Assembly (NCBI RefSeq): GCF_016862275.1
Contig: NZ_BOMQ01000074.1
Location: 1-64,000, forward strand
Direction: 5' to 3'
DNA length: 64,000 nt
Source of the DNA: Actinoplanes nipponensis
Lineage (GTDB): Bacteria > Actinomycetota > Actinomycetes > Mycobacteriales > Micromonosporaceae
Every line of letters starts with the position of its first letter. The stretch's first letter is position 1. The position numbers were made by a program, and so were the translations under genes. The notes beneath the pieces were generated by a model that was not told the DNA's origin, did no database searches, and saw nothing but the letters and a program-made list of their open reading frames with translations. Shown piece by piece: positions 35,911-44,705 of this stretch.

Positions 35911-36474
35911 TCAGACGGGCCGTTTGACCGCCGGGGCCGTCAGCGAGGCTGCGTCGCGGGGCCGCGTCGCGGGCGGGCCGGGGACGAGCGGGTCGGGCCG
36001 GTGCACCCCGCCCGGGCCGGACTGCTCGGCCGCGATCTTCTCCTGCAGCTGGAGGATGCCGTGCAGCAGCGCCTCCGGCCGGGGCGGGCAGCCGGGCACG
36101 TAGACGTCGACCGGAATGAGCTGGTCGACGCCCTTGGTCACCGAGTACGAGTCCCAGTACGGCCCGCCGCAGTTGGAGCAGGAGCCGAACGAGATGACGT
36201 ACTTGGGCTCGGGCATCTGGTCGTAGAGCCGGCGGATCGCGGGGGCCATCTTGTCGGTGACCGTGCCGGAGACCACCATCAGGTCGGCCTGGCGCGGGCC
36301 GTGGGCGAACGGGATCACGCCGAGCCGCATGAAGTCGTGCCGGCCCATGCTGGTCGCGATGAACTCGATCGCGCAGCAGGCCAGGCCGAAGTTGAAGACC
36401 CACAGCGAGTAGCGGCGACCCCAGTTCAGCACGAACTTGATGGGATCTCCGAGCACTCCTGGCAGACCGGACAC
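35911..36474 (-). CDS. nuoB: NADH-quinone oxidoreductase subunit B, separate from the nuo cluster
   Basis: The 187-aa protein carries the cluster N2 ligands: Cys33-Cys34 (GLACCAIEF), Cys99 or Cys102 (SFGSCSNCGGPYWDSY) and Cys129 (PGCPPRPEALLHG). The start is GTG 36474. The last 40 residues are a Pro-rich extension. It is three kilobases away from the nuo cluster, between a PLP enzyme gene (5-bp gap) and the DUF2252 gene (29-bp gap), all on one strand. It probably serves with the partial nuo cluster or as a second NuoB. Confidence 0.92.
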   Translation of the reverse strand: MSGLPGVLGDPIKFVLNWGRRYSLWVFNFGLACCAIEFIATSMGRHDFMRLGVIPFAHGPRQADLMVVSGTVTDKMAPAIRRLYDQMPEPKYVISFGSCSNCGGPYWDSYSVTKGVDQLIPVDVYVPGCPPRPEALLHGILQLQEKIAAEQSGPGGVHRPDPLVPGPPATRPRDAASLTAPAVKRPV

Positions 36475-36479
36475 GCTCG

Positions 36480-37949
36480 TCAACCTACCCCGTGCCACGA
36501 GGGCCGCTGGAGCAGGCTCAGGAAGCCGGCCAGCAGGGCCTCGCGCAGCGCGGGCGGCGCCACGTCCAGCAGCGAGTTGACCGCGGCCATCCGGCCGCCG
36601 ACGTCCTCGCCGAGCCCGAGCCCGAGCCCGGCGGCCAGCCCTTCGACCAGGTCGGGCGTCACCATCTGCGGGGTCAGCGCGCCGGCCGCCTCGAGCAGGG
36701 CGGGCGGCAGCGCCACCGGGCCGCGGGCGCGAGTCGCGGCGATCGCGGCGGCGAGGTCCGGGCCGAAGTCGGCGGCGGTCGCGCCGACCGCGGCGGTCAC
36801 CGTGAGGTGGATGGTCGCGGGCAGGCCCCCGTACGCGAGCTGGGGCTGGGTGTGCCAGCCGCGCGCCGCCAGCTCGTCGGCGAGCACGAACAGGTCGACG
36901 TCCGGTTCGGTGGCCAGGCACACCACGGTGGTCTCGGGTGGGGCGAACAGGCGTACGCCGGCGGTGGCCTCGACCGCGCCGGCGAGCACGGCGACCGCGT
37001 CCCGGGTGTGCCCGGCCAGCCGCAGGTAGCCGTCGTCGCCCAGGTGGCGCAGGGTGGCCAGGGCGGCCGCGATGGGCCCGCCGGAGCGGGTGGACGAGAT
37101 CACCGGGTTCACCATCGTGTAGCCGGGCCAGTCCGCGTACGCGAAGAACTGCGGCATCCGCAGCGCCGCGTCCCGGTGCAACAGCACGGAGACGCCCTTG
37201 GGCGCGTACGCGTACTTGTGCAGGTCGACCGAGATGCTGGTGACGCCGGGGACGGTGAAGTCGAAGTCCGGCAGGTCGGCGCCGAGCCGCCGCAGGTACG
37301 GCAGCACCCAGCCGCCGAAGCAGGCGTCGACGTGGAACCGCACGCCCCGCTCGGCGGCGAGCGCCGCCAGCTGCGGGATCGGGTCGACCACGCCGTGCGC
37401 GTAGCTCGGCGCCGAGGCCGCGACGAGCACGGTCTCCGGCCCGATGGCCGCCGCCGTCGCGAGCGGATCGGCCCGCAGGTCGGCGCCGACCGGCACCACG
37501 TCGAGGGCGACCCGCAGGTAGTGCGCCGCCTTGGCGAACGCGGCGTGCGCGGTGGACGGGACGACCAGCCGCGGCCGGTCGATCCCCGGGTGGGCGTCGC
37601 GGGCCGCCTTCACGGCCAGGATCAGCGACTCGGTGCCGCCGCTGGTGACGCTGCCGGCCACCTCGGGCGCGGCCGTGCCGGGACCGCCGCCGAGCAGCCG
37701 CCCGGCCGCCGCGACCAGCGCGTTCTCCATAGCCAGCAGGGACGGGAAGGCGGTCGGGTCCAGGCCGTTGACGTGCGCGGAGACGGCGTACGCGGCGTGG
37801 GCCAGCTCGTCGAGCCCGGCCACGGCGGGATCGTAGACGTAGGCGAACAGCCGCCCGCCGTGCGTGGGCAGGTCGGCCGCCCGCAGCTCGCGCAACTCGG
37901 CGAGCACCTGCTCGCCCGGAACGCCGGTGCCCGGCAACGCCTCGATCAT
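36480..37949 (-). CDS. PLP-dependent aspartate aminotransferase-fold decarboxylase/lyase
   Basis: The 489-aa protein is a group II decarboxylase / sphingosine-phosphate-lyase-like enzyme. TSGGTESLILAVKAARDA binds the PLP phosphate, HVDACFGGWVLPYLRR carries the cofactor-contacting Asp, and SVDLHKYAYAPKG contains the Schiff-base lysine. ATG 37949 is preferred; GTG 37955 is possible. The substrate could be an amino acid such as glutamate or tyrosine, or a long-chain phosphoamine; sequence alone does not decide. It is the first gene of the run ending in nuoB and DUF2252. Upstream, 37950-38142 shows no gene. Confidence 0.85.
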   Translation of the reverse strand: MIEALPGTGVPGEQVLAELRELRAADLPTHGGRLFAYVYDPAVAGLDELAHAAYAVSAHVNGLDPTAFPSLLAMENALVAAAGRLLGGGPGTAAPEVAGSVTSGGTESLILAVKAARDAHPGIDRPRLVVPSTAHAAFAKAAHYLRVALDVVPVGADLRADPLATAAAIGPETVLVAASAPSYAHGVVDPIPQLAALAAERGVRFHVDACFGGWVLPYLRRLGADLPDFDFTVPGVTSISVDLHKYAYAPKGVSVLLHRDAALRMPQFFAYADWPGYTMVNPVISSTRSGGPIAAALATLRHLGDDGYLRLAGHTRDAVAVLAGAVEATAGVRLFAPPETTVVCLATEPDVDLFVLADELAARGWHTQPQLAYGGLPATIHLTVTAAVGATAADFGPDLAAAIAATRARGPVALPPALLEAAGALTPQMVTPDLVEGLAAGLGLGLGEDVGGRMAAVNSLLDVAPPALREALLAGFLSLLQRPSWHGVG

Positions 37950-38142
37950 GACCACCAAGCTAGTCCCGGGCCGACCCCTCGGCGAGCGCGGCCCGCGGCC
38001 CGGCGCATTTCCCTTCCCCGGGCGGTCGCCGGTGCGCGATTTGTGCCGGCTCGCCGCGGGCCGCGGACAAAGACGGAACGCCATTTCGGCGGACTTTTCC
38101 TCCGGCCGTCGGGCCCTTTCCGGCCAAGCCGCCCGATCGCGC

Positions 38143-38553
38143 CTATTCCTCCAACATCGGCGGGTCCCAAGGTCCTTTCGGCCAGTCGTCCGGCGGTCGC
38201 GGCGGGTAGTGCGGCGGCGGCGCGCAGGCGCTGGCGATGAACCGGTCGACGCGTTCCTCCTGCGGGGTGCGTTCCGGCGGCGCGCCGGCGGTGATGCCGG
38301 CCGTCGCGCCGGCCGTGGCGGCCGGCGAGACCCCGGACGACGTGCGGCGCTTCCGCAGCATGCCCTGCAGCGCCAGGATCGGCTCGACGCTGATCGCGAT
38401 GGTGTCGCAACCGCGCGACTTCAGGTGGCGGTGGGCGTCGTCCCAGAGATCGTTCTCGGCGATCGTCCGCATGGCGTAGAAGAATCGCTCCAGCGAGACG
38501 ACGGTGAGGTTGAGCGGGTTGAGCGGGCGCAGTTCGGGCTGTTCGGTGGTCAT
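38143..38553 (-). CDS. Small protein divergent from the subtilase, unknown function (136 aa)
   Basis: The function is not recognised. The ATG at 38553 follows GGGGAG, and third-position GC is very high, supporting a real gene. Residues about 1-70 look globular (LTVVSLERFFYAMRTIAEND, then CDTIAISVEPILALQGMLRK). A low-complexity linker leads to a Pro-rich C-terminus (PPPHYPPRPPDDWPKGPWD). No signal peptide is seen. It shares a 180-bp promoter region with the intracellular-type subtilase, which makes it a candidate partner, substrate or inhibitor. Confidence 0.65.
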   Translation of the reverse strand: MTTEQPELRPLNPLNLTVVSLERFFYAMRTIAENDLWDDAHRHLKSRGCDTIAISVEPILALQGMLRKRRTSSGVSPAATAGATAGITAGAPPERTPQEERVDRFIASACAPPPHYPPRPPDDWPKGPWDPPMLEE

Positions 38554-38733
38554 CGGACTCCCCGGTTCGGCTTCATCGGCTCCGATACCGGTTTATCGCG
38601 CACCGCCGACAATGGCGATCGGCCGACGAGCCGACGATTCCGGTTCTTTCGCCGTCGTGACGCGGGCCGTCCCGGTGATAACATCTCGCGCAGTTCCCCG
38701 ATTATCCGATCATGCGAAGAACGGGGTGCATCG

Positions 38734-40212
38734 ATGGATTCCGCAACCATTCGCCGGCAGATAGATCGCATTATCGCGGACGGTTCCGGCCGGACCCGCC
38801 CGGTGCTCGTGCAGATGGCGGCGCCCGGCGACGAGCGGGCCGAGCTGGCCCGCGCGGCCGCAACGGTGCTCTCCCGGCGCGCGCTGGGCGCCACCGCGCG
38901 CGACTGCCTGCCCCCGCGCCGGTCCGGAGCCCCGGAAGCTGCCGCCCGGCCCGGTCCGGACGCGGCCGTCGGCAGCCTCACCGCCGGCGTTCCGGCCGCG
39001 CGCGAACCCGCCGCCGGCGCCGACGGCCGCAAGTGGCTGGGCCCGCTGCTGGGGAATGCGGCCGTCCAGCGGGCCCTGGGCGCCGACGAGGACGCGGGCG
39101 GGCGGCTCTGGGCGGCGGACGCGGTGGCGCTCGATCTCCCGGTGGCGGAGCTGCGCGGCCTGGCCGACGAGGTCGACGGCATCGCCGGCGTCTACCCGAA
39201 TCGGCGGCTGCCCGCCCCGCCGATGGTGACGGCCGGCCACCTCCCCGAGCAGGTGCTGGAGAACAGGGCCAGCTCGTGGGGCGTGGAGCGGATCGGCGCG
39301 CTGGCGGCCTGGGGCGCGTACGGGGCCCGCGGCGCCGGGGTCACCGTCGGCGTGCTCGACACCGGCGTGGATGCCGGCCATCCCGATCTCGCCGGCCGGA
39401 TAGCCGCCTTCGCCGAGTTCGGGCCGGCCGGTCAGCGCATGGCGGCCACCGCGAACGACCCGGTCGGCCACGGCACCCACTGCTGCGGGACCCTGGCCGG
39501 CGGAAACAGCAGCGGCCAGTGGATCGGCGTGGCCCCGGAGGCCCGGCTCGTCGTCGGCAAGGTGCTCGACGAGCGCGGCGGCACCGACGCCCAGGTGCTG
39601 GCCGGCCTGACCTGGCTGATCGGCCAGGGCGTCGACGTGATCAGCATGTCCGTGAGCGGCCTGGTGGTGGAGGCCCAGGCGCCGCCGGTCTACACCCGGG
39701 CGATCCTCACCGCGCTCCGGCACGGCATTCCGGTCATCGCCGCGATCGGCAACCAGGGCGCGCAGACCACCGGCCTGCCCGGCAACGATCTCTACGCCCT
39801 GTCGGTCGGCGCGGTCGACCACCTGGACCGGCCGGCCGGCTTCAGCGGCGGGCGCACCCAGGTGCTGACGGAGTCGGAGTTCATCGACCGTTCCGCGCTG
39901 CCCATGCCGTACCTGAAACCGGAGGTCACCGCGCCGGGCGTGGCCGTCGTCTCGGCCGTGCCGGGCGGCGGGTGGGCGGCGCTCAACGGCACGTCCATGG
40001 CGGCGCCGCACGTGGCCGGCGCCGCGGCGCTGCTGCTCGGCGCGACCCGGATCCGGACCGCCGTGGCGGCCCGGGAGCGCGGCTTCGTCATCGCGGACCT
40101 GCTGGTCGGCGCGGTGGACGAGCTGGGGGAAGCCGGCCAGGACGACCGGTACGGGTTCGGCCGGATCAACGCGCTGCGGGCGATCGGGCTGGCCCACGAC
40201 CGCGGCTACTGA
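38734..40212 (+). CDS. S8 subtilisin-like serine protease without signal peptide
   Basis: The 492-aa protein has the complete catalytic triad: Asp209 (VLDTGVDAGHPDL), His246 (GHGTHCCG) and Ser421 (NGTSMAAPHVAG), with oxyanion Asn340 (AAIGNQG). Residues about 100-165 resemble an I9-type inhibitor propeptide. There is no N-terminal signal sequence or membrane helix, so it should act in the cytoplasm or leave by another route. It is divergent from the small proline-rich protein at 38143-38553. Confidence 0.9.
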   Translation: MDSATIRRQIDRIIADGSGRTRPVLVQMAAPGDERAELARAAATVLSRRALGATARDCLPPRRSGAPEAAARPGPDAAVGSLTAGVPAAREPAAGADGRKWLGPLLGNAAVQRALGADEDAGGRLWAADAVALDLPVAELRGLADEVDGIAGVYPNRRLPAPPMVTAGHLPEQVLENRASSWGVERIGALAAWGAYGARGAGVTVGVLDTGVDAGHPDLAGRIAAFAEFGPAGQRMAATANDPVGHGTHCCGTLAGGNSSGQWIGVAPEARLVVGKVLDERGGTDAQVLAGLTWLIGQGVDVISMSVSGLVVEAQAPPVYTRAILTALRHGIPVIAAIGNQGAQTTGLPGNDLYALSVGAVDHLDRPAGFSGGRTQVLTESEFIDRSALPMPYLKPEVTAPGVAVVSAVPGGGWAALNGTSMAAPHVAGAAALLLGATRIRTAVAARERGFVIADLLVGAVDELGEAGQDDRYGFGRINALRAIGLAHDRGY

Positions 40213-40215
40213 GGT

Positions 40216-41523
40216 CTAGTCGCGATAGCGGCGCAGCAGGCCGACCGCCGGCCCGACCAGCACCGCCGGGACGAGCGAGAAGCCGAGCAGGACACCGAGG
40301 CGGGCCGTCGCGTCCTGGGCCGCCGCCTCGCCGGTGGACGACGAGACGTAGCCGAAGAGCTGCAGGACCAGCGCGTAGATGCCCGGGCCCAGGGCCAGGC
40401 CGAGGGTCTCCCCGGCGGTCCACAGGCCGGTGAACACCCCGGCCTGGCGGCGTCCGGTGCGCTCGGTGTCGCCCTCGATCAGGTCGGGCAGCATGGCCAG
40501 GGCGAAGACCTGCTGGCCGGCGTAGCCGCAGCCGACCAGGGCGACGATCAGGTAGATCGGCGGCCCGGGCAGCGCCGGCGCCGCCAGCAGGGCCAGGGCG
40601 CCGGCGGCGAACAGCAGGGACGCGGCGATCAGGCCCCGGCGCTTGCCGTGGCGGGCGCCGACCCGGCTCCACAGCGGCATCACCAGCAGCGCGGGGGCGA
40701 CGAACGCGGCGAACAGGAACGTCGCGCCGGAGTCGGCGCCGATGACGTGGTCGGCGAAGTACTGCACGCCGGCGAGCATGGTGCCGATGCCGGCCGCCTG
40801 GACCACGTAGCACAGCAGCAGGCGGCGGAACGACGCGTTGGCCGCCGCGATCCGGAGCTGGGCGCGCAGGCTGGGCTCCTGGCCGGGCGCGGTGCGGGAC
40901 GGCGCTGTGCGCGTACCGAAGAAGACGCCGAGCGTGCCCACGACGATGAGCGCGCCGACGAAGGCGCCGGACCACCGGTGGCCGGTCCGGCCGCCGCCGC
41001 CCAGGTCGACGACCAGCGGGGCGAGCGCGCCGGAGACCAGGATGGCCAGGGCCAGGACGGCGACCCGCCAGGTCATCAGGCGGGTGCGCTCGGCGCGGCC
41101 GCGGGTCAGCTCGGCCGGCATGGCCACGTAGGGCACCTGGAAGAACGCGAAGGCGGTGGCCGCGGCCAGGAACGCCACCGCGACGTAGGCGCCCGCCGCG
41201 GCGCCGGCGGCGAACGGCCCGGCGAAGATGGCCGCGAAGAGCACGCCCAGCGCCAGGCCCGCGCCGAGCAGGAAGCCGCGCCGGTCGCCGCTGCGGTCGG
41301 AGATCCGGCCCGCGACCGGGTTGACCAGCACGTCCCACGCTTTCGGCAGCAGCACGAGCAGCCCCGCCACGCCGGCGGCGACCCCCAGCGTGTCCGTCAG
41401 ATACGGCAAAAGGAGCAGACCCGGTACTGTCCCGAAAGGTCCGGTCACCAGCGAGCCCAGGGAGTATCCGGTGACGACACGGCGGGACAGCTGTACGTCG
41501 TGCGAGGGACCGGCGACCGTCAT
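40216..41523 (-). CDS. MFS transporter of the sugar:cation symporter (GPH) type
   Basis: The 435-aa protein has about 12 membrane segments. LPKAWDVLVNPVAGRISDRS is the characteristic loop of the glycoside-pentoside-hexuronide (MelB-like) family, and VPYVAMPAELTRGRAERTRL supports it. The start is ATG 41523. It converges with the subtilase gene and diverges from the gamma-glutamyltransferase-like gene at 41573. The substrate is unknown. Confidence 0.85.
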   Translation of the reverse strand: MTVAGPSHDVQLSRRVVTGYSLGSLVTGPFGTVPGLLLLPYLTDTLGVAAGVAGLLVLLPKAWDVLVNPVAGRISDRSGDRRGFLLGAGLALGVLFAAIFAGPFAAGAAAGAYVAVAFLAAATAFAFFQVPYVAMPAELTRGRAERTRLMTWRVAVLALAILVSGALAPLVVDLGGGGRTGHRWSGAFVGALIVVGTLGVFFGTRTAPSRTAPGQEPSLRAQLRIAAANASFRRLLLCYVVQAAGIGTMLAGVQYFADHVIGADSGATFLFAAFVAPALLVMPLWSRVGARHGKRRGLIAASLLFAAGALALLAAPALPGPPIYLIVALVGCGYAGQQVFALAMLPDLIEGDTERTGRRQAGVFTGLWTAGETLGLALGPGIYALVLQLFGYVSSSTGEAAAQDATARLGVLLGFSLVPAVLVGPAVGLLRRYRD

Positions 41524-41572
41524 GGACGCGGATGGTAACCATGGGTGGGCCGCTACGCCTACGCTTCGCCGA

Positions 41573-42991
41573 ATGGAGAGTTCCGCACGGTCGTCCGGGG
41601 TCGCCGCCGGGGTCGCCGCGAGCCATCCGGCGACGGCCGCGGCCGGGCTGCGGGTGCTGCGGGCCGGGGGTACGGCGGCCGACGCCGCGGTCGCCGCCGT
41701 GCTCGCCACCTGCGTCGCCGAGACCGTCTACACCGGGCTGGGCGGCGGCGGGTTCGCCACCTACTTCGACGCCGCCACCGGCGCGGTGACCTGCCTGGAC
41801 TTCTTCGTCGCGGTGCCCGGCACGGACGGCGACCGGGTGGCCGGGCCGATGCTCGCCGTGGACGTGTTCTTCGGCGGGGTGCCCCAGGTGTACTCGATCG
41901 GCGGGGCGAGCGTGGCGGTGCCCGGCGTACCGGTCGGGTGCGGCGAGGTGCACCGGCGCTGGGGCCGGCTGCCCTGGGCCGACCTGGTCGCGCCGGCGCT
42001 GGAGCTGGCCCGTACCGGCGTAGCGCTGCCGCCCGCGCACGCCCGGACCCTCGACGCCTGCGCCCCGGCCCTCGCCCATGGCGAGGGCGCCGCCGTCTAC
42101 TCCCACCGCGGAAAGCTGCTGCAGGGCGGTGACCTGCTCTTCCATCCCGGTCTGGCGACGGCCATGGCGGCGCTCGCCGCCGAGGGGCCGGCGCTGTTCC
42201 ACACCGGCTCCTACGCCCCGCTGCTGGTCGAGGCGGTCCGCGCGGCCGGTGGCGCGCTCGGCCCGCGCGACCTGGCCGACTACCGCGTGCTGGAGACCCC
42301 GGTCGACCGGGCCACGCTCGCCGGCCACCAGGTCCGGGCCCGGCACGACCTGAGCCGGACGGTGGACACGATCGCCGCCCTGCCCGGCGACCTGCCCGTG
42401 CTGCCGCGCCCGGCGCGGGCCGTCGCCGTGGCCGCCGCGCTCCGCGACCGCGGCCGGCAGAAGATCGGCGACACCACCAACGTCTCGGTGGTCGACACCG
42501 ACGGCAACGCCTGCGTGATCACCACGACGATGGGTCTCGGCGCCGCGGTGTGGCTGCCCGGCCTGGGCGTCAACCTGAACTCCATGCTCGGCGAGGGTGA
42601 GCTGATCACCGACGGCCTCGCCCCCGGGGTGCGGATGTCGTCCAACATGTGCCCGCTGGTGGTCATCGACGACGAGGGGGCGCTCGCCGTCGCCGCCGGG
42701 TCGGCGGGGGCCTCCCGGATCCGGACCGCGCTGGTCGACACGCTGATCGGGGTGCTGGTCGACGGCGTCGACATGCCCACCGCGATCGCCCGGCCCCGCT
42801 TTCACGTGGTGGACGACACCGTCCACGCCGAGCCGGGCTACCCGCGCGACGAGCTGGCCGCGCTGGCCGACGCCGGCTGGCGGATCAACGGGTGGCCGGA
42901 GCTGAACCACTACTTCGGCGGCGTCACGGCGGTGGGTGTCGGCGGGGCGGCCGGCGACCCTCGCCGCGACGGCGTCGGACTGCTGCTGTAG
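41573..42991 (+). CDS. Gamma-glutamyltransferase-like Ntn hydrolase, shortened
   Basis: The 472-aa protein has the GGT fold signatures: ADAAVAAVLATCVAETVYTG near the N-terminus, GDTTNVSVVDTDGNA at the processing site (nucleophile Thr301), and LNSMLGEGE with MSSNMCPLVV further on. GGTs self-cleave before the Thr and transfer or hydrolyse gamma-glutamyl groups such as glutathione. It is about 80-100 residues shorter than usual, mainly before the cleavage site, and has Asn303 where TTH is common. No signal peptide is evident, so a cytoplasmic role is likely. Confidence 0.85.
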   Translation: MESSARSSGVAAGVAASHPATAAAGLRVLRAGGTAADAAVAAVLATCVAETVYTGLGGGGFATYFDAATGAVTCLDFFVAVPGTDGDRVAGPMLAVDVFFGGVPQVYSIGGASVAVPGVPVGCGEVHRRWGRLPWADLVAPALELARTGVALPPAHARTLDACAPALAHGEGAAVYSHRGKLLQGGDLLFHPGLATAMAALAAEGPALFHTGSYAPLLVEAVRAAGGALGPRDLADYRVLETPVDRATLAGHQVRARHDLSRTVDTIAALPGDLPVLPRPARAVAVAAALRDRGRQKIGDTTNVSVVDTDGNACVITTTMGLGAAVWLPGLGVNLNSMLGEGELITDGLAPGVRMSSNMCPLVVIDDEGALAVAAGSAGASRIRTALVDTLIGVLVDGVDMPTAIARPRFHVVDDTVHAEPGYPRDELAALADAGWRINGWPELNHYFGGVTAVGVGGAAGDPRRDGVGLLL

Positions 42992-42996
42992 GGCGC

Positions 42997-43926
42997 TCAC
43001 ATCGCGCGGGTCATGGTGGCCTTCGCGTCGGTGGCGATCTCGCGCAGCGCCACGTCCAGGTCGGTGGCGGTGAGCCCGAAGGTGCGCTCGGTCAGCGAGC
43101 TGTCCAGGATGAACGGCGCGTAGAACTGGTAGTCCATCTCGGCCAGCTCCCGGGCCATCGGCACCGCGAGGCCGGCCGTGCGCATCACGAACCGCGGCAG
43201 CGGCCGGACCCGCACCGGCTTCGCGCCGCTCACCGCGAAGTAGCGGGCGGCCAGGTCGCGGATGCTGATCGCCGGGGCCGACGGCACGTGCCAGGCCCGT
43301 CCCCAGGCGCGGTCGTCGCCGGCCAGCTCGACCAGGGTCCGGGCCACGTCGCCGGTGTAGGTGAAGGTGTGTGGGGCGTCGATGTCGGCGGGCGCCCAGG
43401 CCGTCCGGCCCTTGTGGACGGCCGGCAGCAGCACCGCGGAGAAGATCGAGGCCGCGCCCGCGCCGACGTAGTCCGAGCCGCGGACCTCGACCGTGCGCAC
43501 GCCGCCGGCCAGGGCGTCCTGCCACATCTTGATCCGGACCCGGCCCTTGCGGCCGGTCGCGGCGAGCGGGCTGTCCTCGGTCATCCGGCCGCCCGGCACC
43601 GGGCCGTAGACGTAGAGGTTGCCGGTGATGGCCAGGACGGCGCCGGTGCGCTGCGCGGCGGTCAGCATGGCCCCGGCCAGCGGCGGCCACAGCGTCTCCC
43701 ACTGGGTGTACGGCGGGTTCGCGCAGTTGTAGAGCACGGCGGCGTCGCGGGTGAGCTCGGTGAGCCGGTCCGCGTCGGCGGCGTCGGCGGCGATCCGCTC
43801 GATCAGCGGGTGGGCGGGGCCGGAGCCGCTGCGGGTCACGACGCGGACGGACTCGCCCCGCTCGGCGAGCAGGCGGGCCACCGCGGAGCCGACGGGACCC
43901 GAACCGACCACCACGTGCTTCGACAT
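42997..43926 (-). CDS. NAD(P)-dependent epimerase/dehydratase-like protein
   Basis: The 309-aa protein starts at ATG 43926 behind AAAGGAG. The Rossmann NAD(P)-binding motif is GSGPVGSAVARLLAERGE. It is an atypical extended SDR: the usual catalytic YxxxK is not obvious (VRIKMWQDAL occupies the region), so it may be a reductase or a non-catalytic NmrA-like sensor. It diverges from a TetR gene, with one matching palindrome in front of each gene, so TetR control is likely. Confidence 0.82.
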   Translation of the reverse strand: MSKHVVVGSGPVGSAVARLLAERGESVRVVTRSGSGPAHPLIERIAADAADADRLTELTRDAAVLYNCANPPYTQWETLWPPLAGAMLTAAQRTGAVLAITGNLYVYGPVPGGRMTEDSPLAATGRKGRVRIKMWQDALAGGVRTVEVRGSDYVGAGAASIFSAVLLPAVHKGRTAWAPADIDAPHTFTYTGDVARTLVELAGDDRAWGRAWHVPSAPAISIRDLAARYFAVSGAKPVRVRPLPRFVMRTAGLAVPMARELAEMDYQFYAPFILDSSLTERTFGLTATDLDVALREIATDAKATMTRAM

Positions 43927-43941
43927 GACGTTCTCCTTTGT

Positions 43942-43952
43942 GAGCACTGCTC
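43942..43952. promoter_or_regulatory. TetR operator half of a pair, GAGCACTGCTC
   Basis: An 11-bp palindrome lies 15 bases upstream of the epimerase-like gene start. The same motif recurs at 43994-44006 in front of the divergent TetR gene. Confidence 0.6.
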
Positions 43953-43993
43953 TCTCTTGAGAACGACAATCTCACTTTTCCCCGGCCGCCGCA

Positions 43994-44006
43994 AGAGCAG
44001 TGCTCT
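43994..44006. promoter_or_regulatory. TetR operator half of a pair, AGAGCAGTGCTCT
   Basis: A 13-bp perfect palindrome lies 21 bases before the TetR ATG. Its centre is about 53 bp from that of the first palindrome, about five helical turns, so one regulator could control both divergent promoters. Confidence 0.65.
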
Positions 44007-44027
44007 CTTTTGTGGCAGACTCCTCGC

Positions 44028-44705
44028 ATGACAGCCGCATCGATCCGGGCCCGGGTACGCGCCGAGATGACCGACGAGATCAAGACCGTCGCCCGGCGCC
44101 ACCTCGCCACCGACGGGGCCAACCTGTCGCTGCGCGCGGTCGCCCGCGATCTGGGCATGGCCTCGTCGGCCGTCTACCGCTACTTCGCCAGCCGGGACGA
44201 GCTGCTCACGGCCATGATCATCGACGCCTACGACGCGCTGGGCGGCACCGTCGAGGCGGCGGTGAGCGGCACCGGCTTCCCGGACCGGTTCCTCGGCGTG
44301 TGCCACGCCGTCCGTGACTGGGCGCTGGCCAACCCGCACGAGTGGGCGCTGATCTACGGCAGCCCGGTCCCCGGCTACCAGGCCCCGACCGACACGGTCG
44401 GCCCGGCCATCCGGGTGATCCTGGTGATCGGCCGGATCGTGGGCGAGGCGTCGGCGGCCGGCGAGGTGCCGGCCGGCGAGCCGATCGGCGGCCGGCTCGG
44501 CGACGACCTCCGGTACGTCGCGGAGCGGGCCGCCCCGGGCACGCCGCCGCAACTGGTCGCCCGGGCCATCGCCGCCTGGATCCACCTCTGCGGCGCGGTC
44601 AGCGCGGAACTGTTCGGCCAGCTCAACAACACGATCGAGGCCCGCCGCGAGTTCTTCGAGCTGCAGATGCGCGGCGCGGCCGCGATGATCAGCCGCCCGG
44701 CCTGA
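44028..44705 (+). CDS. TetR-family regulator of the divergent epimerase-like gene
   Basis: The 225-aa protein has an N-terminal helix-turn-helix (LSLRAVARDLGMASSAVYRY, FASRDELL). The C-terminal part, including WALANPHEWALIYGSPVPGY, is typical of actinobacterial TetR regulators with the WHG-type domain. Its 3' end overlaps the convergent methyltransferase gene by 17 bases. Palindromes at 43942 and 43994 are its probable sites. Confidence 0.9.
   Translation: MTAASIRARVRAEMTDEIKTVARRHLATDGANLSLRAVARDLGMASSAVYRYFASRDELLTAMIIDAYDALGGTVEAAVSGTGFPDRFLGVCHAVRDWALANPHEWALIYGSPVPGYQAPTDTVGPAIRVILVIGRIVGEASAAGEVPAGEPIGGRLGDDLRYVAERAAPGTPPQLVARAIAAWIHLCGAVSAELFGQLNNTIEARREFFELQMRGAAAMISRPA

Noticed and set aside
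38143..38553. RiPP precursor processed by the neighbouring subtilase
   Set aside because: The protein has a globular N-terminal half of about 70 residues, no core-like Ser/Thr/Cys-rich tail and no modification enzyme nearby; a partner role is possible but the precursor idea is not supported.
40166..44158. 1330-codon minus-strand frame
   Set aside because: It runs across a GGT gene, an MFS gene and an epimerase gene in other frames and is Arg/Gly-rich; it is a composition artefact.
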